Source: an uncultured Corynebacterium sp. (GTDB lineage: Bacteria > Actinomycetota > Actinomycetes > Mycobacteriales > Mycobacteriaceae). From it: a DNA stretch of 13,772 bases. Shown here piece by piece: positions 1 to 6,190 of this stretch. How positions within the stretch are numbered: the stretch's first letter is position 1; the number at the start of each line of letters is the position of its first letter. The notes below the pieces were generated by a model. The model had not been told where the DNA came from, did not search any database, and saw nothing but the letters and a program-made list of their open reading frames with translations. A program made the translations under genes and the position numbers. The DNA is taken from positions 1 through 13,772 of the forward strand of contig CAMIFC010000040.1 of NCBI GenBank assembly GCA_946220775.1, given 5' to 3'.

Positions 1-1
1 T

Positions 2-457
2 TCGCATGAGGACATTGACGATAAGGAGCAGACTGTCACGGTCGAAGACGAGGAGAAAGAAATCCCAGTGGGATCCTCGTCTGGCTGGTGGGCCTGGATT
101 ATCGGCCTCATCGGTGGCGGACTGATTGGTTCCAGCGTTGGTGGTTCCAGCGAGGGTAACTCTTACGGCTCGTCCGGTAACTCTGGCCACAACGTTTTTA
201 GCGGCTCTAGCCAGCGCGATGAGATTCCACGCGAAGAAGTCCCGTATAAGGGGGGCGAAACCCCGCGCGGTGACGTCGTGAAGCAGAGCACTAACAACAC
301 GCCAGAGCATGGTGAACGCTACACGCCACAGCAGGCAAAGGCGACGACCACCTCTGGACTGGCAAACACCGGCGCAAACGTTGTCGGAGTTGCTATCGCT
401 GCATTGATTCTCATTGCAGTTGGTGGCGTGCTGTACCTCCGCCGTCGCATCGCGTAA
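2..457 (+). CDS. C-terminal part of a sortase-anchored (LAXTG) surface protein, 5' truncated by the window
   Basis: The reading frame is open from the window edge to the TAA at 455-457, so the true start lies upstream. The fragment begins with an acidic stretch (SHEDIDDKEQTVTVEDEE), then a Trp/Gly-rich hydrophobic segment (GWWAWIIGLIGGGLIG, about nt 83-130), and then a low-complexity Gly/Ser/Asn and charged region. It ends in a classic cell-wall sorting signal: LANTG at nt 359-373, a hydrophobic stretch of about 20 residues, and the basic tail RRRIA. The LAXTG form is the substrate motif known for class E sortases of actinobacteria, so covalent attachment to peptidoglycan is likely. The function of the missing ectodomain cannot be read. 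No sortase gene is present in the window. A bidirectional terminator follows about 60 nt downstream. Confidence 0.85.
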   Translation, partial: SHEDIDDKEQTVTVEDEEKEIPVGSSSGWWAWIIGLIGGGLIGSSVGGSSEGNSYGSSGNSGHNVFSGSSQRDEIPREEVPYKGGETPRGDVVKQSTNNTPEHGERYTPQQAKATTTSGLANTGANVVGVAIAALILIAVGGVLYLRRRIA

Positions 458-518
458 GTGCGCGACACTGTCGTAACGCATAGCGTGCAAGATGGTGTGG
501 AATAGCGAAAGCTAAACA

Positions 519-559
519 AAAGCGCGACCCCAGGAATGTGAATCCTGGGGCCGCGCTTT
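519..559. terminator. Strong bidirectional hairpin terminator between the surface protein and the CAU tRNA
   Basis: The 17-nt arms 519-535 and 543-559 are complementary with a single mismatch, around a 7-nt loop. A/T runs lie at both stem ends (AAA at the left base, TTT at the right base). On the minus strand the stem is followed by a T-rich stretch (CTTTTGTTTAGC), which makes it a good terminator for the minus-strand tRNA. It also stops plus-strand transcription of the surface-protein gene. Confidence 0.85.
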
Positions 560-569
560 ATCTATTGTG

Positions 570-643
570 TGGGGCTAACGGGGCTCGAACCCGTGACCAG
601 CGAATTATGAGTTCGCGGCTCTAACCGACTGAGCTATAGCCCC
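570..643 (-). tRNA. tRNA with anticodon CAU, probably elongator tRNA-Met
   Basis: The minus strand folds into a complete cloverleaf: a 7-bp acceptor stem (GGGGCTA/TAGCCCC), D arm with AGTCGGTTA loop, 5-bp anticodon stem GCGAA/TTCGC with loop CTCATAA, 5-nt variable loop, and T arm ACGGG-TTCGAGC-CCCGT, with discriminator A at 570. The anticodon CAU lies at 607-609. The 3' CCA is not encoded. The acceptor stem begins with a paired G1-C72, which argues against the initiator tRNA. An isoleucine tRNA whose C34 is modified to lysidine cannot be excluded from sequence alone. Confidence 0.93.
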
Positions 644-649
644 TTCAAA

Positions 650-655
650 ATAGTA
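650..655 (-). promoter_or_regulatory. Candidate -10 element for the CAU tRNA
   Basis: On the minus strand TACTAT lies 6 nt upstream of the first tRNA base, in an AT-rich stretch. Transcription would then start at or almost at the mature 5' end. No convincing -35 hexamer is seen at normal spacing, which is common in corynebacterial promoters. Confidence 0.4.
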
Positions 656-738
656 TTCAACCACACAATCCCGATATGACGAACATCATGGCGGGCTAAC
701 TCGAAGTAAGCGGGGGCAACTCCAGTTTGAGGAGTGTT

Positions 739-771
739 CTAGGTGGGCACTAGGGGTGTACTAGCAGGCTC
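739..771. repeat. Three 11-bp direct repeats, each starting with CTAG
   Basis: CTAG occurs at 739, 750 and 761, exactly 11 bp apart. Each is followed by a G/T-rich half (CTAGGTGGGCA, CTAGGGGTGTA, CTAGCAGGCTC). The array sits in the 217-bp gene-free stretch between the divergent CAU tRNA and first tRNA-Asn genes, about 35 bp upstream of the tRNA-Asn -35 element. A small inverted repeat (ACTCC 719-723 / GGAGT 731-735) lies just before it. One-turn phasing suggests a multi-site protein-binding region, but no known operator is recognised. Confidence 0.5.
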
Positions 772-806
772 TCATTAGCTGTGAAAACGTGGTGTGAACA
801 GGCGAT

Positions 807-835
807 TTGGCTGTTAATGGCGGCCTGTGTAGAGT
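807..835 (+). promoter_or_regulatory. Promoter of the first tRNA-Asn gene
   Basis: TTGGCT (807-812) and TAGAGT (830-835) are separated by exactly 17 nt. The predicted start is near nt 842, giving a leader of about 19 nt before the tRNA at 861. The same two hexamers with the same spacing, in partly conserved flanking sequence, recur upstream of the second tRNA-Asn gene, which supports the call. Confidence 0.65.
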
Positions 836-860
836 ATCTATTCGTTGTCGAAAGACATAT

Positions 861-932
861 TCCCCCATAGCTCAATGGCAGAGCACGCGACTGTTAATCG
901 CGGGGTTACTGGTTCGAGTCCAGTTGGGGGAG
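861..932 (+). tRNA. tRNA-Asn (anticodon GUU), copy 1
   Basis: A complete cloverleaf is visible: acceptor TCCCCCA/TGGGGGA, short D loop AATGGCA closed by GCTC/GAGC, anticodon stem CGCGA/TCGCG with loop CTGTTAA (anticodon GTT at 893-895), 5-nt variable loop, T arm ACTGG-TTCGAGT-CCAGT, and discriminator G at 932. U1-A72 and G73 are normal for tRNA-Asn. CCA is not encoded. It is a near-exact duplicate of the copy at 1337 and has its own promoter and terminator. Confidence 0.97.
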
Positions 933-945
933 CAATTCGCTTAAG

Positions 946-980
946 GCCTGAGGTTATCACCTTGGGTCTTTTTCTTTTTC
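946..980 (+). terminator. Rho-independent terminator of tRNA-Asn copy 1
   Basis: A 9-bp stem (946-954 with 959-967, three G-U wobbles, 4-nt loop) is followed at once by a T-rich run (CTTTTTCTTTTTC). The stem is weak but the T tract is long, and the position 14 nt after the tRNA fits. Confidence 0.65.
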
Positions 981-992
981 GTGGCGATTTTC

Positions 993-1088
993 GGGTGCGG
1001 GATTTACTGGATGCAAGATCTGCCGGGTGCGGGATTTGCTAGATGCAAGATCTGTTGGGTGCGAGATTCGCTGGGTGCAGGATTTACT
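993..1088. repeat. Six tandem copies of a 16-bp degenerate unit
   Basis: The units start at 993, 1009, 1025, 1041, 1057 and 1073 without gaps. The consensus is close to GGGTGCGGGATTTRCT. Units 2 and 4 form a subfamily (GATGCAAGATCTG), so a 32-bp higher-order period is visible in the first four. The last unit runs directly into the long inverted repeat. There are no spacers, so this is not a CRISPR array. No gene is supported here. Confidence 0.85.
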
Positions 1089-1144
1089 GCCAAACTGTGA
1101 CACTTCGGGCGGTGAACTGTCGCAGTCTGGCAGTAAATCCTGCA
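1076..1144. repeat. Long near-perfect inverted repeat (69-nt hairpin)
   Basis: Position 1076+n pairs with 1144-n for 32 positions around a 5-nt GGCGG loop (1108-1112). The only non-pairs are A1093/C1127 and C1103/C1117, with G-U wobbles at T1098/G1122 and G1107/T1113. The outer 17 bp are perfect. The left arm starts inside the sixth 16-bp unit, so the right arm holds an inverted copy of that unit. No T tract follows on the plus strand, so it does not look like an ordinary terminator. Confidence 0.9.
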
Positions 1145-1290
1145 AGTGGCCTGCGCGGGGTGGCGGAGCTCGCGCGCAGGCTCCGCGCGCAGGCCCCTCG
1201 CCGGCGCAGGGGGTAAAGGGAGCAAGGGGGCAGGCAAGGGGGCAGGGGCGAAGGCCCTCATGCGAACAGGGGTTGCCGCTGGTCGAGCCT
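1145..1290. other. GC-rich gene-free stretch with a G-run tract (possible G-quadruplex)
   Basis: This part of the spacer between the tRNA-Asn copies has very high GC content and holds a doubled CGCGCGCAGG. The plus strand carries five G runs between 1209 and 1248 (5, 3, 5, 5 and 4 Gs) separated by 2-7 nt, which meets the usual pattern for a G-quadruplex. Open frames across it are long only because of base composition. No start signal or recognisable protein is seen. Confidence 0.5.
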
Positions 1291-1295
1291 CGGAT

Positions 1296-1324
1296 TTGGT
1301 GGATTACAAGGCGCTGGGTAGAGT
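1296..1324 (+). promoter_or_regulatory. Promoter of the second tRNA-Asn gene
   Basis: TTGGTG (1296-1301) and TAGAGT (1319-1324) are spaced by exactly 17 nt, copying the layout upstream of copy 1, including the preceding GATTTGG and the following A. The predicted start lies about 6 nt before the tRNA, so the leader is shorter than for copy 1. Confidence 0.6.
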
Positions 1325-1336
1325 AACGGCTGAGCA

Positions 1337-1408
1337 TTCCCCATAGCTCAATGGCAGAGCACGCGACTGTTAATCGCGGGGTTACTGGTTCGAGTCCAGT
1401 TGGGGGAG
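1337..1408 (+). tRNA. tRNA-Asn (anticodon GUU), copy 2
   Basis: It is identical to copy 1 from the third base of the acceptor stem through three bases past the discriminator (73 bp, 1339-1411 versus 863-935). The second base differs: T1338 replaces C862, so the 2-71 pair becomes a U-G wobble. The anticodon GTT is at 1369-1371. CCA is not encoded. It has its own promoter and a stronger terminator than copy 1. Confidence 0.97.
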
Positions 1409-1416
1409 CAAAATAG

Positions 1417-1458
1417 CCCGGCCTCAATCGTGTTTCATGATTGGCGCTGGGTTTTTTT
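1417..1458 (+). terminator. Rho-independent terminator of tRNA-Asn copy 2
   Basis: A 13-position stem (1417-1429 with 1439-1451, one C/C mismatch and two wobbles) with a 9-nt loop is followed by seven consecutive T residues (1452-1458). It ends only 17 nt before the lysX GTG codon. Confidence 0.85.
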
Positions 1459-1469
1459 AATGCCAAAAT
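1441..1469 (+). promoter_or_regulatory. Candidate lysX promoter overlapping the tRNA terminator
   Basis: TTGGCG (1441-1446), inside the right arm of the tRNA-Asn terminator, and CAAAAT (1464-1469) are 17 nt apart. Transcription would begin about 7 nt later, on the GTG at 1476, giving a leaderless mRNA. That would explain why no Shine-Dalgarno sequence is present. The -10 match is only 4 of 6. Confidence 0.4.
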
Positions 1470-1475
1470 AGTTTG

Positions 1476-4400
1476 GTGCCTAACACTGAAACTCGTTCTC
1501 GATCGAACTCGAACCCACCGTCACGGGACCCACTGTCAGCGGGCCCACCGTCAGCTGATCAGTCACCACCAGCCCACCCTCGAATCCGAATAGTGCGATC
1601 ACGATTCTTTCCACGTCTGATCGGCAGTCTGGTGGGGACTTATGCTTTAGTCGGGCTTATCCTGACAGTTTTTCCACCACTAGGGCAGGTGCTCAGTGAC
1701 GCTCGGAAGGTTGTGGACAACCTCTTCTTGCCGATGCCGATTTCCATTGCATGGGGAGTCGCACTATTCTTCGTCGGAGGTGCACTTTTAGCCGGCAAAC
1801 GTGCAGGGTGGTGGATCGCCGTCATCGGGATGGCGCTACTTAACCTCTACAACGCCTTCTTGTGGTGGTACACCGTCACGGGTGCAACCTCGAACATCAA
1901 GATCCCAGAGATCACTGAGCGTCTTCTCACTGCGTCGACGATCACCCAGGCGCTCCTACTTATTGCTTTCATCGTGGCGCGCCCAGCCTTCCCGGCGCAC
2001 ACGTGCCCTGGCTCGGTGTGGCGAGCATTGGTGATGTGGGGGTTTGGAACACTCGCGGTTTTCCTGGTGGGTCTGGGGCTGGTGTATCTCTTCCCAGGAT
2101 CCCTCCTGAACTCTGATCGGTTCGGTTATGTCCTCAACCATGCGGTGACCCTTTCTCTCATCGATCCGGCGCAGTTCCAGGGCCATGCCCCGAGGCTTGT
2201 CGGGTTCTTGATTTCCACCGGTTCGGGAAGCGTGATTGTGGGCGCAGTGTGGCTCATGCTCCGGTCCAAGACAAACGAAGCTGGCCTTTCCTCCGTCGAC
2301 GAGCAAATCATCCGCGGCATGATTGACCGCTTCAATCGGGACGACTCACTGGCTTATTTCGCTACTCGTCGCGATAAGTCCATCGTGTATGCACCCAATG
2401 GGCGTGCGGCAGTGACGTATCGGGTGGAAGCGGGAGTGAGTTTGGCGTCCGCAGACCCGATCGGTGACCCGGATGCGTGGGGCGACGCGATCGAAGCGTG
2501 GATCGCACGCTCGCGGGAATTTGGTTGGGCGCCTGGGGTGATGGGTGCCTCGGAACGGGGTGCGCACGCCTATCGCAAACACGGCCTCTCTGTTATTCGC
2601 CTGGGCGACGAGGCTGTGCTGTATCCCCGAGATTTCCGGCTCGGTGCACCGGAAATGCGCGCGGTGCGTCAGTCCGTGACTCATGCCCGCCGCGAGGGGG
2701 TCACTGTGCGGGTGCGACGGCACTCTCAGCTCAGCTCCGAGGAACTCAAGGATGTTGAGCGTCGGGCGAACCTGTGGCGGGACTCGACCGATGAGCGCGG
2801 CTTTTCAATGGCGCTGTCCCGCATCGGCGACCCAAACGATGGCGACTGTGTATTGGTCGAAGCGCTGATGGGGGAGGAGGTCGTCGCGGAGCTGTCCTTC
2901 GTGCCCTGGGGGAAGAATGGGATTTCGCTGGATCTGATGCGCCGCAGCCACGGGTCTCCGAACGGAACCATTGAGGCAATGATTACCGAGCTGTGCACGA
3001 ATGACTCTTTGGGAATCAGCCGTATCAGCCTCAACTTCGCTGTCTTCCGCCAAATCTTTGCGACCGAAGATGAGCTCGGCATCGCGCCGTGGACCAGGGC
3101 GGCGCGTAAGGTTCTCGTGTTTTTCTCCCGCTGGTGGCAGATGGAGACGCTTTACCGGTCGAATGAGAAATATAGCCCGGAATGGGTGCCCCGCTATATG
3201 GGCTTTGCCGAATCCGCAGTGCTGGTGCGTACCGCCATCGCCGGTGGGATCGCAGAAGGCTTCGTGCCGGTCCTGGCGCCAACGAATTTGGTACACACCT
3301 CGCGGGTGTTGGACACCACCGATGGTGCGAAAGCAGCGTTCGAGCAGCTGGATCAATGGCAAGAAGAGACATCGCAGGGGGCCGCTGGCAAGCGTCGCAT
3401 CAGCGAACAGGTCGGGGTCCGCATCGCCGCGGCGCAGCGCATGCAGGCGTCGGGCATCGATCCGTGGCCCGAGGCCGTCCGTCCTACCGTGGGATGTAAG
3501 GACGTCATTACGTTGCACTCGAACACCCGCGTCACAGTGTCTGGTCGGGTGCTAGCCCGGCGTCGGTTTGGCGGAGTGGTTTTCCTGAAACTGCAGGATT
3601 TCGATGGCCAGTGCCAAGTTGTGTTGGAGCGGCGGAGCAGCCCAACCGGTGAGGACCTCGCCGCCGATGTCGATCTCGCTGATCTTGTGCAGGTCACGGG
3701 GGTGACAGGGAAGTCGCGCAACGGCACCCCGTCGGTGATCGCGACCGGGCTTCGGGTGGAAGCGAAGGCGCTGCAGCCGTTGCCGGATAAGCGTCATGGT
3801 TTACAAGATCCGGAACTGCGACTGCGGTCGCGGCACCTCGATATGGTCGTTAACCCCACGATTCGTAAGGGGTTGCACACCCGGTCGAAGGTATTGCACG
3901 CGTTTCGTACCGTACTGCACGAACGAGGGTTCTTGGAGGTGGAAACTCCGATTCTTCAGCAGGTGCATGGTGGGGCGAACGCTCGACCATTTTTGACGCA
4001 CATCAACGCCTACAACATGGATCTGTATCTGCGCATTGCCCCGGAACTGTATTTGAAGCGGCTGATGTGTGGCGGTGCGGAGAAGATCTTCGAACTTGGT
4101 AGGGATTTCCGCAACGAAGGAGTAGATGCGAGCCACAACCCAGAGTTCACCGTGTTGGAAGCATACGAAGCGCATGGGGATTATCGCTCCATGATGCAGA
4201 TGGCGAGGAAACTGATTCAGAGAGCTGCAACGGAAGTTCATGGTCGGCCTTTGGTTCGCGACCCGCGAAATCCGGAAGCAGCTCCGGTGGACATTTCGGG
4301 AGCGTGGCCAGTGCGTTCGGTGCTGGACGCGGTCTCCGAGGAACTGACCCGGGTTGTGCGTGAGAAGAATCCCAATGAGCCGGGCATTCGCGTGACTGTG

Positions 4401-4883
4401 AATAGCTCAGTGCAGACTTTGCGCACCTATTGTGATGTTGTTGGCACGGACTGGATGGCCAGCTGGGATCAGGGCAAGCTGATCGAGGAACTGTATTCCG
4501 ATCTGGTGGAGGCCACGACCGAGACCCCGACGTTCTATTGTGATTTCCCCAAGTCGGTGTCTCCGCTGGCCCGGGAGAGCAAGAAGAATCCGGGGCTAAC
4601 CGAGCGGTGGGATCTGGTTGCCTTCGGCATGGAGCTCGGTACAGCGTATTCGGAGCTGACCAACCCGCTGGAGCAGCGCCGACGCTTGGAAGAGCAGTCC
4701 TTGCAGGCCGCAGGAGGTGACGCAGAAGCAATGGAGGTCGATGAGGACTTTCTGCGCGCGCTGGAGTTCGGCATGCCACCGACTGGTGGGCTGGGCCTGG
4801 GCGTTGACCGAATCATCATGCTCATTGGTGGCGGTACGATGCGTGATGTTCTGGCGTTTCCATTGGCCCGGCCGCGCGATTAG
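1476..4883 (+). CDS. lysX: LysX: phosphatidylglycerol lysyltransferase fused to class II lysyl-tRNA synthetase
   Basis: This two-part enzyme charges tRNA-Lys with lysine and transfers the lysine to membrane phosphatidylglycerol. In mycobacteria LysX confers resistance to cationic peptides. Numbering from GTG 1476 (1135 aa), about six membrane segments lie at residues 47-67, 87-107, 111-133, 154-171, 185-207 and 240-263. A DUF2156 transferase domain spans about 275-590, including DLMRR at 486-490. An OB-fold tRNA-binding domain covers about 675-760, and the synthetase core about 785-1135, with motif 2 FRNE at 878-881, ELGTAYSELTNP, and motif 3 GLGLGVDR at 1105-1112. Length and order match mycobacterial LysX (about 1170 aa). 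A TTG one codon upstream (1473) is possible; neither start has a Shine-Dalgarno sequence. Its TAG overlaps the stop codon of the convergent esterase gene. A separate housekeeping lysS is expected elsewhere. Confidence 0.95.
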   Translation: MPNTETRSRSNSNPPSRDPLSAGPPSADQSPPAHPRIRIVRSRFFPRLIGSLVGTYALVGLILTVFPPLGQVLSDARKVVDNLFLPMPISIAWGVALFFVGGALLAGKRAGWWIAVIGMALLNLYNAFLWWYTVTGATSNIKIPEITERLLTASTITQALLLIAFIVARPAFPAHTCPGSVWRALVMWGFGTLAVFLVGLGLVYLFPGSLLNSDRFGYVLNHAVTLSLIDPAQFQGHAPRLVGFLISTGSGSVIVGAVWLMLRSKTNEAGLSSVDEQIIRGMIDRFNRDDSLAYFATRRDKSIVYAPNGRAAVTYRVEAGVSLASADPIGDPDAWGDAIEAWIARSREFGWAPGVMGASERGAHAYRKHGLSVIRLGDEAVLYPRDFRLGAPEMRAVRQSVTHARREGVTVRVRRHSQLSSEELKDVERRANLWRDSTDERGFSMALSRIGDPNDGDCVLVEALMGEEVVAELSFVPWGKNGISLDLMRRSHGSPNGTIEAMITELCTNDSLGISRISLNFAVFRQIFATEDELGIAPWTRAARKVLVFFSRWWQMETLYRSNEKYSPEWVPRYMGFAESAVLVRTAIAGGIAEGFVPVLAPTNLVHTSRVLDTTDGAKAAFEQLDQWQEETSQGAAGKRRISEQVGVRIAAAQRMQASGIDPWPEAVRPTVGCKDVITLHSNTRVTVSGRVLARRRFGGVVFLKLQDFDGQCQVVLERRSSPTGEDLAADVDLADLVQVTGVTGKSRNGTPSVIATGLRVEAKALQPLPDKRHGLQDPELRLRSRHLDMVVNPTIRKGLHTRSKVLHAFRTVLHERGFLEVETPILQQVHGGANARPFLTHINAYNMDLYLRIAPELYLKRLMCGGAEKIFELGRDFRNEGVDASHNPEFTVLEAYEAHGDYRSMMQMARKLIQRAATEVHGRPLVRDPRNPEAAPVDISGAWPVRSVLDAVSEELTRVVREKNPNEPGIRVTVNSSVQTLRTYCDVVGTDWMASWDQGKLIEELYSDLVEATTETPTFYCDFPKSVSPLARESKKNPGLTERWDLVAFGMELGTAYSELTNPLEQRRRLEEQSLQAAGGDAEAMEVDEDFLRALEFGMPPTGGLGLGVDRIIMLIGGGTMRDVLAFPLARPRD

Positions 4884-6190
4884 CGAGGTAGTGCGCTGCG
4901 TTCAATGACAAACGGGAACGCGTCGCGAAGGGATTCCCGCCATGCGAGGAAGTTGTGGCCACCGGCAACTTCAATGTATTGGGAATCCAGGTGGGCTTTC
5001 TGAGCGAGCTGGTGGAGTAGTTTTAGATCACGCTTTGCAGAAGCATCGTTCTTACCGGCATAGAATCTGCCAGCGGTGTTGGCGAACAGCCCTTGATTAT
5101 CTTTCGCTTCGGTCTTGAGAATATGCTCTGGATTCTGCCGGTCGAAGTTGGCTTCTGAGCCGAAAAACTTTCGAATGACCTCTGCGTGCGTAGTGCCATT
5201 ATTGGGCGTTCGTTCACCAGAAAAGTTAAGGAACGCGCCATACGATGTCGGAGCATTTGCCACAGTCTGCAGAGCGCACGTTCCGCCGTAGGATAGTCCG
5301 CCGATTACCCAATTGTTTTGATCTGGGTCTGCGTTAAAACGGGACTTCAAGAAACTCGGAACATCTTCCGTTAAATATGTACGTACATTCCCTGCCCGGG
5401 AGTCTGTACACACTGGGTCATTCCACTTTCCGCCGCTGGCGTCCACGGAAATGATGATGGGGGACAGGCCGTGGTGGGCACTTTGGTATTCATTTGCGAG
5501 CTGCGTGGCCCCTCCTTGGTCGAACCACGCGGCGGGTGAACCGGGGATGCCTGGCATCAGCACCAACACGGGAAGCTCTGGGCGCGGTACAGAAAACCAA
5601 GCCGGCGGAAGGTAGATTTTTGCTGGCCGAGCGTGGAATTTGGAGCTCGGCGCAGGGATTTGGACCGTGGACACTACCCCATAACGCAGCGGACGGTGCG
5701 GTGGCTTCCACTGTGACACTGGCACAGTGCCGTTGGCAGTGGTGTCCGCTGCAGCAGGAATGTCACGGGCAGCTAATCCGGTGTAGGAGACCGCTGGAGC
5801 GAGGGAACGTGTATCTGGGTAGATGGCGTAACCATCGTTGAAAAGCAGTAAGCAGACAACGATAGATAAGCTCAGCGGAGCAAGTACCCACCAGCGATGT
5901 CTGTTGGTGACCAGTGCCGATGTGCTCAGCAGCAAAGCAAGAACCGCGAGGATGCCACCGCCAACTGCCTGAAATGGAATTTCGGTGTGGGGTACGCGGA
6001 AGTAACCGATCACCGTAGCCACGATGATGACGGTCAGTAGCGCGGTGATTCCGGCAGTTACAGTGACAATGCGCCAACGTTTCGCTTTGGGTTGAGCCAA
6101 AGCAAGCCCCACCAGCAACACTAGGGCTAGTAGCCATAAGCAAATGTCCCAAATATGCCCCATGAGGGGGACATTGGGGAAGTCTTTCAC
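4880..6190 (-). CDS. Membrane-anchored alpha/beta-hydrolase esterase; possible aminoacyl-lipid hydrolase
   Basis: The 436-residue protein has four hydrophobic segments (about 12-32, 41-63, 72-95, 100-118), then an esterase-D/mycolyltransferase-type alpha/beta-hydrolase domain (about 170-436). Visible catalytic elements are the nucleophile elbow GGLSYGG with Ser300, the likely acid Asp382 (GKND) and His412 (GGHNF). With an even number of N-terminal segments and short cytoplasmic tails, the hydrolase domain probably faces outward. It starts with GTG inside the stop of the upstream lipoprotein gene (GTGA overlap), so the two are translationally coupled. It converges on lysX with overlapping stop codons. 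Characterised aminoacyl-phosphatidylglycerol hydrolases are esterases often encoded beside aminoacyl-lipid synthases, so that substrate is a reasonable inference. A mycolate- or other lipid-ester hydrolase is equally possible from the sequence. Confidence 0.85.
   Translation of the reverse strand: MKDFPNVPLMGHIWDICLWLLALVLLVGLALAQPKAKRWRIVTVTAGITALLTVIIVATVIGYFRVPHTEIPFQAVGGGILAVLALLLSTSALVTNRHRWWVLAPLSLSIVVCLLLFNDGYAIYPDTRSLAPAVSYTGLAARDIPAAADTTANGTVPVSQWKPPHRPLRYGVVSTVQIPAPSSKFHARPAKIYLPPAWFSVPRPELPVLVLMPGIPGSPAAWFDQGGATQLANEYQSAHHGLSPIIISVDASGGKWNDPVCTDSRAGNVRTYLTEDVPSFLKSRFNADPDQNNWVIGGLSYGGTCALQTVANAPTSYGAFLNFSGERTPNNGTTHAEVIRKFFGSEANFDRQNPEHILKTEAKDNQGLFANTAGRFYAGKNDASAKRDLKLLHQLAQKAHLDSQYIEVAGGHNFLAWRESLRDAFPFVIERSALPR

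Noticed and set aside
845..1042. 65-residue plus-strand frame through the first tRNA-Asn
   Set aside because: It translates the tRNA itself (MAEHATVNRGVTGSSPVGG) and has no ribosome-binding site.
993..1144. Possible CRISPR array
   Set aside because: The 16-bp units are directly abutting with no spacers, and no cas genes are nearby.
863..1411. Direct repeats as attL/attR of an integrated element
   Set aside because: The 403 bp between the repeats hold no integrase or other gene, and the repeats are explained by tRNA duplication. A decayed remnant cannot be fully excluded.
957..1466. 169-residue minus-strand open frame across the second tRNA-Asn
   Set aside because: Its middle (TGLEPVTPRLTVACSAIELWG) is just the antisense translation of the tRNA-Asn gene, a well-known source of false proteins. 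The rest reads through the 16-bp repeats.
2805..3518. 237-residue minus-strand frame inside lysX
   Set aside because: It overlaps the conserved DUF2156 and following region of lysX in antisense and has no independent support.
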